This document shows positions 1-9,993 of a stretch of DNA of 64,000 nt, one piece after another. Below the pieces are notes generated by a model. That model was not told the DNA's origin, ran no database searches, and worked only from the letters and a program-made list of their open reading frames with translations. The first letter of the stretch is position 1. The number at the start of each line of letters is the position of its first letter. This stretch comes from Budorcas taxicolor (taxonomy: Eukaryota > Chordata > Mammalia > Artiodactyla > Bovidae), in the NCBI RefSeq assembly GCF_023091745.1, contig NC_068912.1:78665067-78729066 (forward strand). Direction: 5' to 3'. The translations under genes were made by a program, and so were the position numbers.

Positions 1-132
1 CATCCAGCTCAGGGGAATTCTATAAAACACAAGTGCACATTAAACAATCATTGTCCTGACAGTGGTAAAGAAATTACTCACATTCCTTCAAGAGTCATCT
101 AGTTAAGGATATAGACGTGCCTCTTGTTTTGA

Positions 133-360
133 ATGCTGCTGCTGCTGCTGCTAAGTCGCTTCAGCCGTGTCCGACTCTGTGCGACCCCATAGATGGCAGC
201 CCACCAGGCTCCCCCGTCCCTGGGATTCTCCAGGCAAGAACACTGGAGTGGGTTGCTATTTCCTTCTCCAATGCATGAGAGTAAAAAGTGAAAGTGAAGT
301 TGCTCAGTCGTGTGCGACTCTTAGCGACCCCATGGACTGTAGCCCACCAGGCTCCTCCGT
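133..360 (-). mobile_element. BOV-A2 SINE, second monomer truncated
   Basis: It opens with (GCT)n then AAGTCGCTTCAG, the reverse complement of the BOV-A2 3' end. A linker with repeated AAAGTGAAAGTGAAG joins the two Bov-A monomers. The second monomer stops abruptly at GGCTCCTCC, about 70 bases short. No convincing target-site duplication. Confidence 0.9.
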
Positions 361-899
361 GTTTATAAAATTACTCAAGGATATTTGGAGAGTCTTCCTA
401 TTGGGAAAATAAACTAGAAGTCAATGAAAGAAAATGCTCATAGAGAATGTATCATGCATTTCCTATAAGCCAAAGATCATGCTAAGCAACGTGACGGGGA
501 TACAACATTCAAATTATCTTTGTCTGTATTCTGGTAGTCAAAGTTCAAAAAAAAAAAAAAAGGGCAAAACACAGAATATTACTGATAGGGGTCTGAAAGG
601 AAAGAAAATTTGTGAGATCTGGAAGAATCAAGGAGTCTTTGTGTGCCTTTTGGGTCAGATGGAGAGGAGAGGGGAGTCCGTGGTGAGGAAGAGATTGTAC
701 CGAGACACCAAGGCAGGATTGGACAGCATGATTCTCACGGTGAAAGGGAGAGGGAGATGAAGATGACAGGACTGGAGAGGAAGCTGTATGGGCAGGGGCA
801 AGACCATGGAAAAGAAGACTGGGGTGGGGGCCAGGCAACGTTATAGGGAAAAGTCTGGACTTGACATGGCTACTGCAGCTTCTCAACTAGCGTGAGACA
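361..899. other. Unassigned intron with A-run and purine-rich stretch
   Basis: A 15-base A-run sits at 547-561, and 590-840 is strongly purine-rich on the plus strand. Open frames on both strands here look like by-products of that bias. No repeat family or exon recognised. Confidence 0.5.
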
Positions 900-907
900 T
901 GCTGAAA

Positions 908-1114
908 TCTTCCCTGGTGGCTCAGATGGTAAAGAATCTGTCGGCAATGTGGGAGACTTGGGTTCGATTCCTGGCATTAGAAGATCCCCTGGAGGGCATG
1001 GTAACCCATTCCAGTATTCTTGCCCGGAGAATCCCCATGGACAAGGAGTCTGGCAGGCTACAGTCCATGGGGTCGCAGAGAGTCGGACACGACTGAGTGA
1101 GTGAACACAGCACT
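908..1114 (+). mobile_element. Bov-tA SINE
   Basis: Full-length copy with tRNA-like head (GGTGGCTCAGATGGTAAAGA, B box GGTTCGATTCC) and Bov-A body ending GGACACGACTGAGTGAG. Flanked by an 8-base duplication TGCTGAAA (900-907 and 1115-1122). Confidence 0.93.
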
Positions 1115-1122
1115 TGCTGAAA

Positions 1123-1542
1123 GCAGAACCATGAGATGTTGAAAATATGCTAAGGATTGACTGAGGACAGAAGAAACTGGAGAAAGGAAAACTAACTCAT
1201 GATACTTGCAACAATTCAGGTGAGATATGCTAAGAAGGACCAAGTTGTTAGTTTTGGGAAGGGATGCATCGAGGACATTTGGAAGGACAGATTGTGAGTT
1301 CTCAGTCACTGATTGGTCATGGGAGAAAAAGGAGAGGAAATGTTCAAGAAGATTCCAAGATTTCTTCCATCAAATCCTGGGAGTACTCCTGGCTGAACTC
1401 ATTCTAACAAGAGGCAACTAACATTTTTAGGAAAAAGATAAGAAAGATAAAAGTCTGCCTGGTTGGGATTAGTGTTGCCATATTTTAGTTCCTATTATAT
1501 GGTAAGTACCGTGGCCTACGTTTTATTTCACTGACTCTTCAT
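1123..1542. other. Unassigned intron sequence
   Basis: Non-repetitive by eye. It contains a minor open frame (1227-1421) without recognisable domain or exon signals. Confidence 0.45.
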
Positions 1543-1549
1543 AGCAATC

Positions 1550-1558
1550 GTGTGTGTG

Positions 1559-1595
<37 letters not shown>
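1550..1595 (+). repeat. (TG)n microsatellite in a SINE tail
   Basis: About 23 TG units with one C interruption near 1565. It lies between the left target-site copy AGCAATC (1543-1549) and the 3' end of the minus-strand Bov-tA, so it is the expanded (CA)n tail of that SINE. Confidence 0.95.
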
Positions 1596-1597
<2 letters not shown>

Positions 1598-1794
1598 GTT
1601 GCTCCGTTGTGTCCGACCCTGTGACTCCATGGCTCTAGCCCACCAGGCTCCTCTGTCTATGGAATTCTCCAGGCAACAATAGTGGAGTGAGTAGCCATTT
1701 CCTCCTCCAGGAGATCTTCCCTGCCCAGAGACTGAACCTGGGTCTCCTGCACTGCAGGCGGATTCTTTACTGTCTGAGCCACCGGGGAAGCCTC
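1596..1794 (-). mobile_element. Bov-tA SINE
   Basis: Reverse complement of the Bov-tA body and tRNA-like head, ending CTGAGCCACCGGGGAAGCC. Together with the (TG)n it is bracketed by AGCAATC (1543-1549 and 1798-1804). Confidence 0.93.
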
Positions 1795-1804
1795 ACAGCA
1801 ATCA

Positions 1805-2184
1805 CTCATGGAAAGAATCATCCCATCCACCAGGGAGGAAACTAAGAGAAATCAGATGTCAGTTCTCTAGGAAATACATCTAGCAAGTGACAGACCTGGG
1901 TCTTGACCCACCAGGTGTTTTGAGACTAAACTCTGTGCTTGAGAGGGGAAGAGGGGGCAGAGTTCAAAGGTGGCCTCCGAGGTTATAGGACTGGAAGAAA
2001 GAGGACAGAGCTGGAGAGAGAGATCTTGGAGTCACTGAAGCAACATATATGTGATGACCACAGAGAGAAAAGGGCCTGAGTGCCATGGAAAAGTGGCCAT
2101 TTATTGAGCATTTATTATCTCCCTTTTGTCCTTTCCATACTAAAAGTTAGTGGTTTTTTTTTAAGTGCAAGAGTATTAAGTTTA
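1805..2184. other. Unassigned intron sequence
   Basis: Purine-rich around 1930-2060; nothing recognised as exon or repeat. Confidence 0.45.
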
Positions 2185-2500
2185 CTTTCCTGCTAAAAAC
2201 CTGTCCCTGCCTTTTTACTGCACTTAGAATAATAACCTAGCACCATTATATAGCCCAGAAGGCCCTGCCTGATTCTCACAGGGCCTTCTTCCCATTGTTG
2301 ACATATGAGATTTGATCACTACAAGCTTCTTCCCACTTCTGGGTCCTCATAAAAGTCCTCCCTTTTGCCTGAAAGTCTCTTCCCTCAAATATGAAGTCAG
2401 TTAAACCTTACTTAAACTTTAGAGTTTTGCTTTAAGGCCACATCCATCCCTGCCAAAAACACAGTGACATAGTCTATTAAGAATAAACCCTTTCTTATTA
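2185..2500. mobile_element. L2-like LINE fragment, old
   Basis: Diverged match to the L2 3' region: phrases like ggccctgcctgattct, ttttgcctgaaagtctcttccc and gtcagttaaaccttacttaa appear in the L2 order. Called from memory of the consensus. Confidence 0.5.
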
Positions 2501-2670
2501 CTTAAAGAAAGTGGAGTCTAGTGTATTAATATAATTATAGCCACAATTCCTATGACCTGAATAATTTTTAGGACTAAGCAAATTAGAGAGAAATTCTGCT
2601 TCCTTTAAACACTCACAAGTTGTTAAGGATAGCACTAAGTTTTAGGGTTGGATGGAGTATCAGAAATACT

Positions 2671-2732
2671 TGATGAATAATCAAGTATCTCTTGATTATT
2701 CATCAATAATCAAATATTGATGAATAATCAAT
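2671..2732. repeat. Perfect 15-bp hairpin plus third arm
   Basis: TGATGAATAATCAAG at 2671-2685 is followed after a 5-base loop (2686-2690) by its exact reverse complement at 2691-2705. A third near-copy of the arm (TTGATGAATAATCAA) lies at 2718-2732. The surrounding 2501-2969 is AT-rich unassigned intron. Confidence 0.9.
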
Positions 2733-2991
2733 AATAATTTTGTATTTTAATTATCATGCTTCTTGTTTGCTTAGAGTATCCCATTCCTGTGCATTAAAGA
2801 TGTCTATAAAATATAACAAAATTTTTGTTATAATAAAAATTCTACAAAATCCTACAAAACACAAAAAAATTCTTTTTAGGTGAAAAAGTGCTAATTTTGA
2901 GAAAAAAATTACCTTGCTTAATATATTTAGTAACTTCCCTTATAATATTATTTATGAACAATTTAGATGTGGGGTAAAACGCTGTGCTGTG

Positions 2992-3194
2992 CTTATGGCT
3001 CAGTTATGCTCAACTCTTTGCAACTCCATGGACTGGAGCCTACCAGGCTTCTCTGTCCACGTGGATTCTCCAGGCAAGAATACTGGAGTGGGTTGCCATG
3101 CCCCCGTCCAGGGATCTTCCTGACCCAGGGATCAAACTCAAGTTTCCCTCATTGTAGATGGATTCTTTACCATCTGAGCCAACAGGGAAGCCCA
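2992..3194 (-). mobile_element. Bov-tA SINE, first of a tandem pair
   Basis: Reverse-complement Bov-tA ending CATCTGAGCCAACAGGGAAGCCC. It is immediately followed by a second partial copy in the same orientation. Confidence 0.88.
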
Positions 3195-3312
3195 AGAGTA
3201 CTGGAGTGTGTAGCCTATACCTTTTCCAGGGGTTTTTCTCAATCTAGGAATTGAACTGGGGTCTCCTGCATTGTAGGTGGATTCTTTACCAGCTGAGCTA
3301 CCAGGGAAGTCC
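3195..3312 (-). mobile_element. Bov-tA SINE, 3'-truncated second tandem copy
   Basis: Repeats only the 5' half of the preceding element (from AAGAGTACTGGAGTG to ACCAGGGAAGTCC). Near-identical TGGGGTAA (2970-2977) and TGGGGTTA (3314-3321) bracket the pair, suggesting one insertion later partly duplicated. Confidence 0.85.
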
Positions 3313-3536
3313 ATGGGGTTACATAGGGGCTATCATAGATCTACGGAATTGAACAGTGGAAAATATAAAAAAGATCTCAACACTGGGAAACAGGTATAAG
3401 GGAAGACTAGGTAATGAGGTTGACAGAATGTCATGTTCTGGAGTGTACGGGTGGCATGAATAATTGAATTTTCTTGAGATTCATTTTTCCTTTCTATAAA
3501 TGCAGGTAATGTAGTATTCACCTTCTAAGGTGGTAA

Positions 3537-4131
3537 AAAACAGTGGCAGATTTTATTTTCTTGGGCTCCAAAATCACTGCAGATCGTTACTGCAGCTATG
3601 AAATTAAAAGATGTTTGCTCTTTGGAAAAAAAGCTATGAGAAACCTAGACAGTGTATTAAAAAGCAGAGACATCACTTTGCAGGCAAAGGTCTGTATAGT
3701 CAAACCTATGTTTTTTCCAGTAGTCATATGTGGACGGGAGAGCTAGACCATAAAGAAAGCTGAACACCGAAGAAATGATTCTTTCAAACTGTGGTGCTGG
3801 AGAACACTCTTGAAAGTCCCTTGGACAGCAAGAACAAACCAGTTAATACTAAAGGAAATCAACCCTGAATTGGAAGGACTGATGTTGAAGCTTCCGATAC
3901 TTTGACCACCTGATTTGAAGAGCTGACTCATTGGAAAAGACCCTGATGCTGGGAAAGACTGAGGCAGGAGGAGAAGGGTCAACAGAGGATGAGATGGTTG
4001 GATGGTATCACTGACTCAATGGACATGCGTTTGAGCAAACTCCGGGAGATAGTGAAGCAAAGGGAAGCCTGGCATGCTGCAGTCCACGGGGTCACAAAGA
4101 GTTGGACATGACTTAGCAACTGAACAACAAA
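3537..4131 (+). mobile_element. BovB LINE 3' end, decayed
   Basis: Contains the C-terminal part of the BovB reverse transcriptase reading frame (from FIFLGSKITAD through KSRDITL) with stops and frameshifts, then the 3' end. The tail is ACTGAACAACAA rather than (ACTGA)n. Flanked by a 10-base duplication AAGGTGGTAA (3527-3536 and 4132-4141), so the insertion is itself this short. Confidence 0.93.
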
Positions 4132-4141
4132 AAGGTGGTAA

Positions 4142-4601
4142 GAATTTAGTAGCATGTCATAATATTAATGGTGGTATTAAAAAAAATGAAATTATTATTA
4201 ACAAATGTGCAAATGCATTAACATCAAATTTAATTTTTATGAAAGAGGAGGTTGGGTCATACAGTCACCTAAGTTGTAAGTACAAAGGCATTTTGTAAGA
4301 ATTATGAATTTAGGGACTTGGTATGCAATAAAAGTGATTTTTGATGTGAATATGGCCTATATGTTTTCTATGATTAGAAATATAAGAGCCATTTTGTCCA
4401 TCCTATTGTGGCTGGTGAAGTGTGTGGTGATGAGGTTAACTGGCTACTGGGGGAATCACAAGGAGAGTCTAGGTCTCCACTGGGAGACCACTGGGATTTA
4501 GGTCTCCCCTGGGATTCACCCTCACTCCTTGGGAAAAAACAACTGATTGTCATTTGACTTGGGAAAAATCTGTACTATGAGGCTAGAATAATTATCATAT
4601 G
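4142..4601. other. Unassigned intron sequence
   Basis: Contains a local repeat of a GGTCTCC-type phrase around 4468-4515. No exon or transposon recognised. Confidence 0.4.
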
Positions 4602-4917
4602 CTATGGTAGGAATATTTGTATTGCTCCCAAATTTTTATGTTGAAATCCAAACCCCAAGGTAATGGTATTAGGAAGTGAGGCCTTTGGGGGTGATTAGGT
4701 CACAATGGAGGAGACAGCGTGATTGGCATTAGTGCCCTTATAAAAGAGGTTGCAGTGAGGTTACAGTTAGAAGGTGCCTTCCATGAATCAGCAAGTGGGC
4801 ACTCAACCAGCAAGTGGGACTTCCCATGCTCCTAAACTGTTAGATATAAATGTTTGTGCTTATAAGCCATTCAGTTTTTGGGCATATTTGTTATAGCCAC
4901 CTGAACAGACTAGGACA
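4602..4917 (+). mobile_element. MLT1-type LTR (ERVL-MaLR), old
   Basis: Shows the MaLR order: TATGTTGAAATCCAAACCCC, GGTATTAGGAAGTGAGGCCTTTGGG, TGATTAGGTCA, GCCCTTATAAAAGAG, then an end resembling TATAGCCACCTGAACAGACTAGGACA. The TATAAAAG box sits near 4738. Subfamily not assigned. Confidence 0.75.
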
Positions 4918-5019
4918 TTGCAAAATCAAGGCCTAGACATGAACGGACTTGACTCAATACTCAGAGCTGCTTATCAATATAATTAGGATTGAATATCTAG
5001 AGTTAATATTTTTAAAAGT

Positions 5020-5245
5020 GTTTTTTGAACATGTATGCCAGGCTAGGCAGACTACTGAAATATTCTGCAAATAGTTAGCTCATTGAATCCTCTCAATAAT
5101 GCTATAAAGTAACTACTGACTTCATTTATGGTGGCCAGCAAATAACCAAAGCCACACATAGCTGTTCCATGGAGGGGCCAGATCTCAAACTCAGGTCTAA
5201 TAGACTCTAGTGCTCTTAGCCTTTATACCAGGCTACCTGGGCCAG
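5020..5245 (-). mobile_element. MIR SINE
   Basis: Reverse-complement MIR: TGCCAGGCTAGGCAGACTAC, GCTCATTGAATCCTCTCAA, then AACTCAGGTCTAATAGACTCTAGTGCTCTTAGCC at the head end. It lies about 100 bp downstream (in gene orientation) of the 57-nt SGIP1 exon. Confidence 0.75.
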
Positions 5246-5353
5246 CACTTCCTAATGAGATGTTTCACTTATTTCTATGCTCTATTTTAAATATAAGCAT
5301 GCCTTGACTTTTTTTCACACTGAAATATTTATAAAAAACAACCTGATACTCAC

Positions 5354-5410
5354 ATATCTTTCCCAATCAATTTCTGCATAAAATCCATTTGGTGCTCCAT
5401 TGCTTTTCTT
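5354..5410 (-). CDS. SGIP1: SGIP1 coding exon, 57 nt (residues 58-76)
   Basis: The acceptor is tttattacAG (AG at 5412-5411). Nineteen whole codons follow, KKSNGAPNGFYAEIDWERY, then donor GTGAGT (GT at 5353-5352). Both ends are phase 0, so it can be skipped without a frameshift. The peptide is the characteristic end of the SGIP1 MP region. An open frame running through the exon (5500-5315 minus) extends into intron on both sides and should not be taken as a small gene. The next exon, expected to begin NSPELDEEGY, is not visible between 5353 and 1. Confidence 0.95.
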
Positions 5411-7074
5411 CTGTAATAAATTTGAAAATACATTTAGAAAAGAAACATTTGAATTAGTAAAAAAGAAACAAAAAAAACTTGTCTTATCTGCATTTAGCAA
5501 GAGCTATCAAAATCCAGCATTGGAAAGACACATTACAGCAGCCTATTAAGCAACCACGTTGGTGTAACTGAATGGTAAATTGAGTTGGCATGACACTGCA
5601 TAAAAGAACTCACACACTTACTTCACAAAAGACTGTAGGATACGCATAGGGATATTAACAACTAGCTACTCAAATGTTATATAATTACTAAAGAATCAGC
5701 AGCCCCTATGTATTATTTAATCCTCTATACCTCAGGGGATATAACTAGATGTATTCAATATGTACATATTTAAATGGAAATATTTTGACCCACGTTATTC
5801 TCATACACAGTTATTTCCAACATATCCAGAGAATATTCATCCAAGTCATTAATTCATCTTCTTCCAGCTTTTCTAACACTGACTCAAGTTTTCCTAAACA
5901 CCTTTGATAAAATATAAAGGGAATCAGATTCCAATTAGTTAACTCAGCCTCTAAGTATTAAAAAATAGTGTTGATGTTCTTTTCAAGTGACTTTTCTTAT
6001 GAAATTACTAAAAGACAATTTGAGGATTAATTGTGGATTTCTGTCATCCAGGCATCCTAGGCCTCCATGAGCACAGATCATTATGAGAGGACTGGGCATC
6101 AGCATTATTCTCTCAGAATTATCTTAAAAGTTCTATTTTCGGCCCTGGTCCTGCCATGACATGTATGGCCATGAGAACTTGAGCAAGGATGTGGTATCAT
6201 TCAAACTGAAATTTCTAGGATTCTCTATTTCTCATGAGCAAAGGATAAAAACACAGATGAGGTTGATAATGGAGAGTCCATTCAACAACATTCCTGTTGT
6301 TAGCACATAGAGCAATGATATGTCACTGAGCACTCATGGGTCTCACGACAACACACATCAGATGCTGATGAATGAGGCTTGAGGACAGGACACCTAATTT
6401 TGCAATCACAAATGAAGGCTGGTTGAGCTACAATGTTAACAGCTGACACCATTTGACAAGGAGGTAGGAGAGGATACCTTTTCATCCATGCATGCAGGAT
6501 CACTAAAAAACCAAATCAGAAGTAACCTAGTAACATCATCATTAATTGATACTACATGTTGATTGGGCATTCAAAGAATTAGCAGTGGTTGAGTGAGGGG
6601 AAATAGTGTGTGAGAAGTGGATAATGTGTCCATTATTTTCCTGTCTCTTCCCATATACCAACACCGCACTAGAACTTACAAATGCACAAATTCTGTCCTG
6701 CCTCCACCAGCCAGCACACTGGGACCAAGGGCCGGTGCCCCATATCCCTCTTCTTTGTCTTGCTCCTGACAAAGACTATATGCTTAATCAGACGACATCA
6801 TTTTAAGCCTCTCATAGATTTGCCTTCATTGAATTAGTGCTTCAATGATATTCTTTGCTATTTGAATGAAGGTTGTTTTAAAAACTTGCCACATCAACTT
6901 TGCACCTGTATAAGCTATGAAGCTACTTTTGAGAACATGCCATCTCATAATAAAAAATCTCTCTCGTGGTGAATGGCATGGTTCTTACTTCCTTTTTGTC
7001 ATACTTGTTTTCTTTTAAAATTTCTACTTTAACAATGTTTGCATATGTCTTCCTTGCAAAACTCTCCAAATCCT
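5411..7074. other. SGIP1 intron, no repeat recognised
   Basis: About 1.7 kb upstream of the 57-nt exon with no recognised transposon. Short open frames at 6300-6503 and 6542-6806 have no domain or splice support. Confidence 0.45.
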
Positions 7075-7085
7075 CCTTATAAAGC

Positions 7086-7345
7086 TGCTGCTGCTGCTAA
7101 GTCGCTTCAGTCGTGTCCAACTCAGCGACCCCATGGACTGCAGCCTACCAGGCTCCCCCTGTCCCTGGGATTCCCCAGGCAAGAACACTGGAGTGGGTTA
7201 CCATTTCCTTTTCCAATGCATGAAAGTGAAGTCTCTCAAGCGTGTCCGACTCTTAGCGACCCCATGGACTGCAGCCTACTAGGCTCCTCCATCCATGGGA
7301 TTTTCCAGGCAAGAGTACTGGAGTGGGGTGCCATTACCTTTTTCA
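7086..7345 (-). mobile_element. BOV-A2 SINE
   Basis: Two Bov-A monomers in reverse complement behind (GCT)n. An exact 11-base duplication CCTTATAAAGC flanks it (7075-7085 and 7346-7356). Confidence 0.95.
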
Positions 7346-7873
7346 CCTTATAAAGCATATATAATATATTCAAAATACAAATGCAATTTAGAGTAATGGA
7401 AAATCAAATGAAATAAGCTGATCTCAAAAAACTAAACGTATGAATTCAGTGATGAGTATAGTACTATTAATAGATCTTTTAGTCCTCAATTCTTTATTAT
7501 AAAGAATTGCTATCTAAAAACCAGACATTAGATAAATTGTTGAGTTCAAAATTTTTGAAGTTCTACAGATGTTTGCTTCCATGATAATCTCGTCTCTGTA
7601 ACCAAAGCCTTTCAAGACTAGGATAGTTGACAGGTTCAGCTAAATAAAGACAAAATGAGTGTGTGTATTTCTTTACTGACAATATTAGAAATACAAAAGT
7701 TCCTCAGTTTTATGAATTTTCTAGATCTGGGCTGAGGGAAAGTTTCTCAGTTTCCATGGAAACAAATGGAAGATTGTGATAAAGAGAAAGCAAAGCCTAT
7801 AAAAAAAATTTCTTTTAAAATAATAACACTTTAAACATAAATACTAAACACAAACAACAAATCATAATAGTAC

Positions 7874-8025
7874 ATTCTTTTGGGTTGATATTAAAAACGC
7901 ACACACATATATATACACACACAGTTCTAAGACACATATATACACACATTCTTTTGGGTTGATATTAAAAACACACACACATATATACACACAGTTCTAT
8001 GACACATATATACACACAGTTCTAT
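7874..8025 (+). repeat. Tandem duplication, ~74-bp unit, 2.1 copies
   Basis: The unit starts ATTCTTTTGGGTTGATATTA and carries CA/TA microsatellite runs. Copies lie at 7874-7947 and 7948-8017, with AGTTCTAT of a third. They differ only by small changes and microsatellite length. Confidence 0.92.
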
Positions 8026-8732
8026 TAGAGAAATTAGCAGTTTAGCACCATTCACACTAGTGAATTCTTACAAATATAGTTGATTTTGCAAGTGGAAATT
8101 ATCAAGTTAGAGCTAATGCAGAAACTGGTTGAAATTCTTCTGGTAAAACTCTAAGGAAGAAATTCTCCCAGTTTAACAATTTAAGCAGCTCATAGTGGTG
8201 ATATGGAGGTAATGGCTCTATTGATTTTCAATTGGAAAACAGTGTAAAACCATGGAAGAATGTAATTTAAGTGGGGAAACATTGTTGGCTATTCACCAAC
8301 ATATTCAATATAAAGAGTGATTTTTCTCTTGGAGTAAAAGGTATGTATTTTTAAAATTCTTTTCTATATTTTCTAAAATCCACAATTCACATGAATCACT
8401 TCTAAAACTTGAATATATGACTGTTATTTAAAGATAATCAAGGCTGATAGCAATATTGATCATGTTTTAATGGGTATTTTACTTTGGTCAAGCTTATTAT
8501 CTCCTCTTAGATAATATGATTGGTTAGATCAATAAGTGTAGTAAAATTGCATTCAATTATACATTCACCAAAATTCTTATTTTTAACTGCAGATGCTCCT
8601 CTTTTCCAAGGTCAGATCACGGCCACATTGTGCTCTTTGGAGAGAAGTATTAAAGACATGTGAAATACTGGCTAAATATTATCTTTTTGCCATTGAGATA
8701 GACTTGCCTCACTTTGTAAATAACCCTATAGG
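8026..8732. other. AT-rich intron, nothing recognised
   Basis: Low-GC single-copy-looking sequence between the tandem duplication and the hAT/L1 nest. Confidence 0.4.
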
Positions 8733-9469
8733 ATAGCACTATCCAATAGAACTATCTGTGAAGAAGTAAATGTTCTGTATGTGTGTTGTCCGATATGGTG
8801 GCAACCAGCCACAAGTAGCTGTGGAGTGCTTAAAATGTGGCAAATGTCACTGAAGAATTGAATTTTGTTTTATTTTTAAAAATTAGAAAAATAGGTATTT
8901 ATTTAACTGACGTATAGTTGCTTTATAATGTTTCAGATATACAGCAAAGTGGTTCAATTATATATACACACACACACATGTGTATATATATACGCTCAAT
9001 CTTTCCCATTATAGGTTATTACAAGATATTGAATAGAGTTCCCTGTGCTATAAAGTAGGTCCTTGTTGTTTACCTATTTTACATATAGTAGTATATCTAT
9101 TAATCTCAAATTCCCAATTTATACCTTCCTCCCTTGGCTTTTTCCTTGAGAAACATGCTTGTTTTCTGTCTCTGGGTCTATTTTTGTTTTATAAATGGGT
9201 TCATTTGTATCTTTTTTTGTTGTTTTAGATTTCACATGTAAATGATATCATATAATATGGTGTTCATCTTTGTCTGCCTTACTTCCCTCAGTATGATAAT
9301 CTCTAGATCTATCCATGTTGATGCAAATGGCACTATTTTATCATTTTTATGATTAATATTCCATTGTATATAAGCACTATATATTTATCCATTCATCTGT
9401 TGATGGCCGTTAAGTGAGGAACTGAATTTTAAATAGCCACATGTGGCCACCATTTTGAACAACACAGCT
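8733..9469. mobile_element. hAT-type DNA transposon, split by an L1
   Basis: The left part (8733-8866) has the mammal-wide motifs CCAATAGAAC, GTCCGATATGGTGGC and CCAGCCACAAGTAGCTGTGG. The right part (9419-9469) resumes with AAATAGCCACATGTGGCCACC. Both belong to a short non-autonomous hAT element whose exact MER name I do not assign. Confidence 0.7.
8867..9418 (-). mobile_element. L1 3' end inserted into a hAT element
   Basis: Reverse complement of an L1 3' untranslated region (its end region reads, in element sense, as cagatgaatggataaa and tggatagatctagagattat). An A-rich tail appears as T-rich sequence at the left. Flanked by GAATTGAATTTT (8855-8866) and GAACTGAATTTT (9419-9430). Confidence 0.88.
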
Positions 9470-9919
9470 ATCATTGTTGTACAGTCTGGGCCACCAGGAT
9501 CAGCACCCCAAGTCCACTGTCAAGTACCTGAGGTCCTACAGGCCCTGGTCCTGACAAATTCCTAATGTTACTTAGATAGCACTTACCCTAACAAATGACT
9601 ATGTTATTTGTCAATACGTATAATGTTGTTTATATTATAGCCAAAGTTTTCTTATAGATAGCAGATTCTTTTAAAAATCTGAATTGCTGTCCTTTGTCTA
9701 AGACAGAGGCATGTCTCTTTGCCTGATCACTTCTTAAAAGTATATTCAGACATCAACATATACAATCTATATAGTGGATTTAAAAATTGGCCCCAGTATT
9801 GGGGAATACTATCTAAGAAAGAGTCTTAATGCTTTTGTGTTTTCAAATTTCAAACTGGGATTTTACTCACTGTTTCTACAACCCCTTGGAAATTTTAAAC
9901 TAAAATCTGTTGTCCTTAC
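9470..9919. other. SGIP1 intron next to the 72-nt exon
   Basis: Directly downstream of the exon in gene orientation. No transposon recognised. Confidence 0.45.
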
Positions 9920-9991
9920 CGAAACTTTTTTTCCTCCTTCACGCGCGCACTCTGCTTTGTTATTGTAGGGTGGTTCATGTGGGCTGGGCTG
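9920..9991 (-). CDS. SGIP1: SGIP1 coding exon, 72 nt (residues 34-57)
   Basis: The exon starts in phase 0 after aattccAG (AG at 9993-9992). It reads QPSPHEPPYNNKAECAREGG followed by KKVS and ends at donor GTAAGG (GT at 9919-9918). It has 24 whole codons, so inclusion or skipping does not disturb the frame. The first codon is CAG, making a tandem NAGNAG acceptor, so the glutamine may be optional. The exon carries a GCGCGCG run, unusual in this CpG-poor window. It continues the MP domain. From memory other mammals have Ser at the second N of YNN, so this may be a lineage change, to be checked by alignment. Confidence 0.95.
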
Positions 9992-9993
9992 CT
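9989..9993 (-). promoter_or_regulatory. NAGNAG tandem splice acceptor of the 72-nt SGIP1 exon
   Basis: The minus strand reads ccAGCAGCCC across the intron-exon border. Using the first AG includes Gln34; using the second removes exactly that codon and keeps the frame. SGIP1 proteins I recall contain the glutamine (GIQPSPH), which supports the first AG as the main site. Confidence 0.7.

Noticed and set aside
5315..5500. 61-codon minus frame starting with Met as a small ORF
   Set aside because: Only the central 57 nt is coding (an SGIP1 exon). The Met and flanks are intron on either side of the splice sites.
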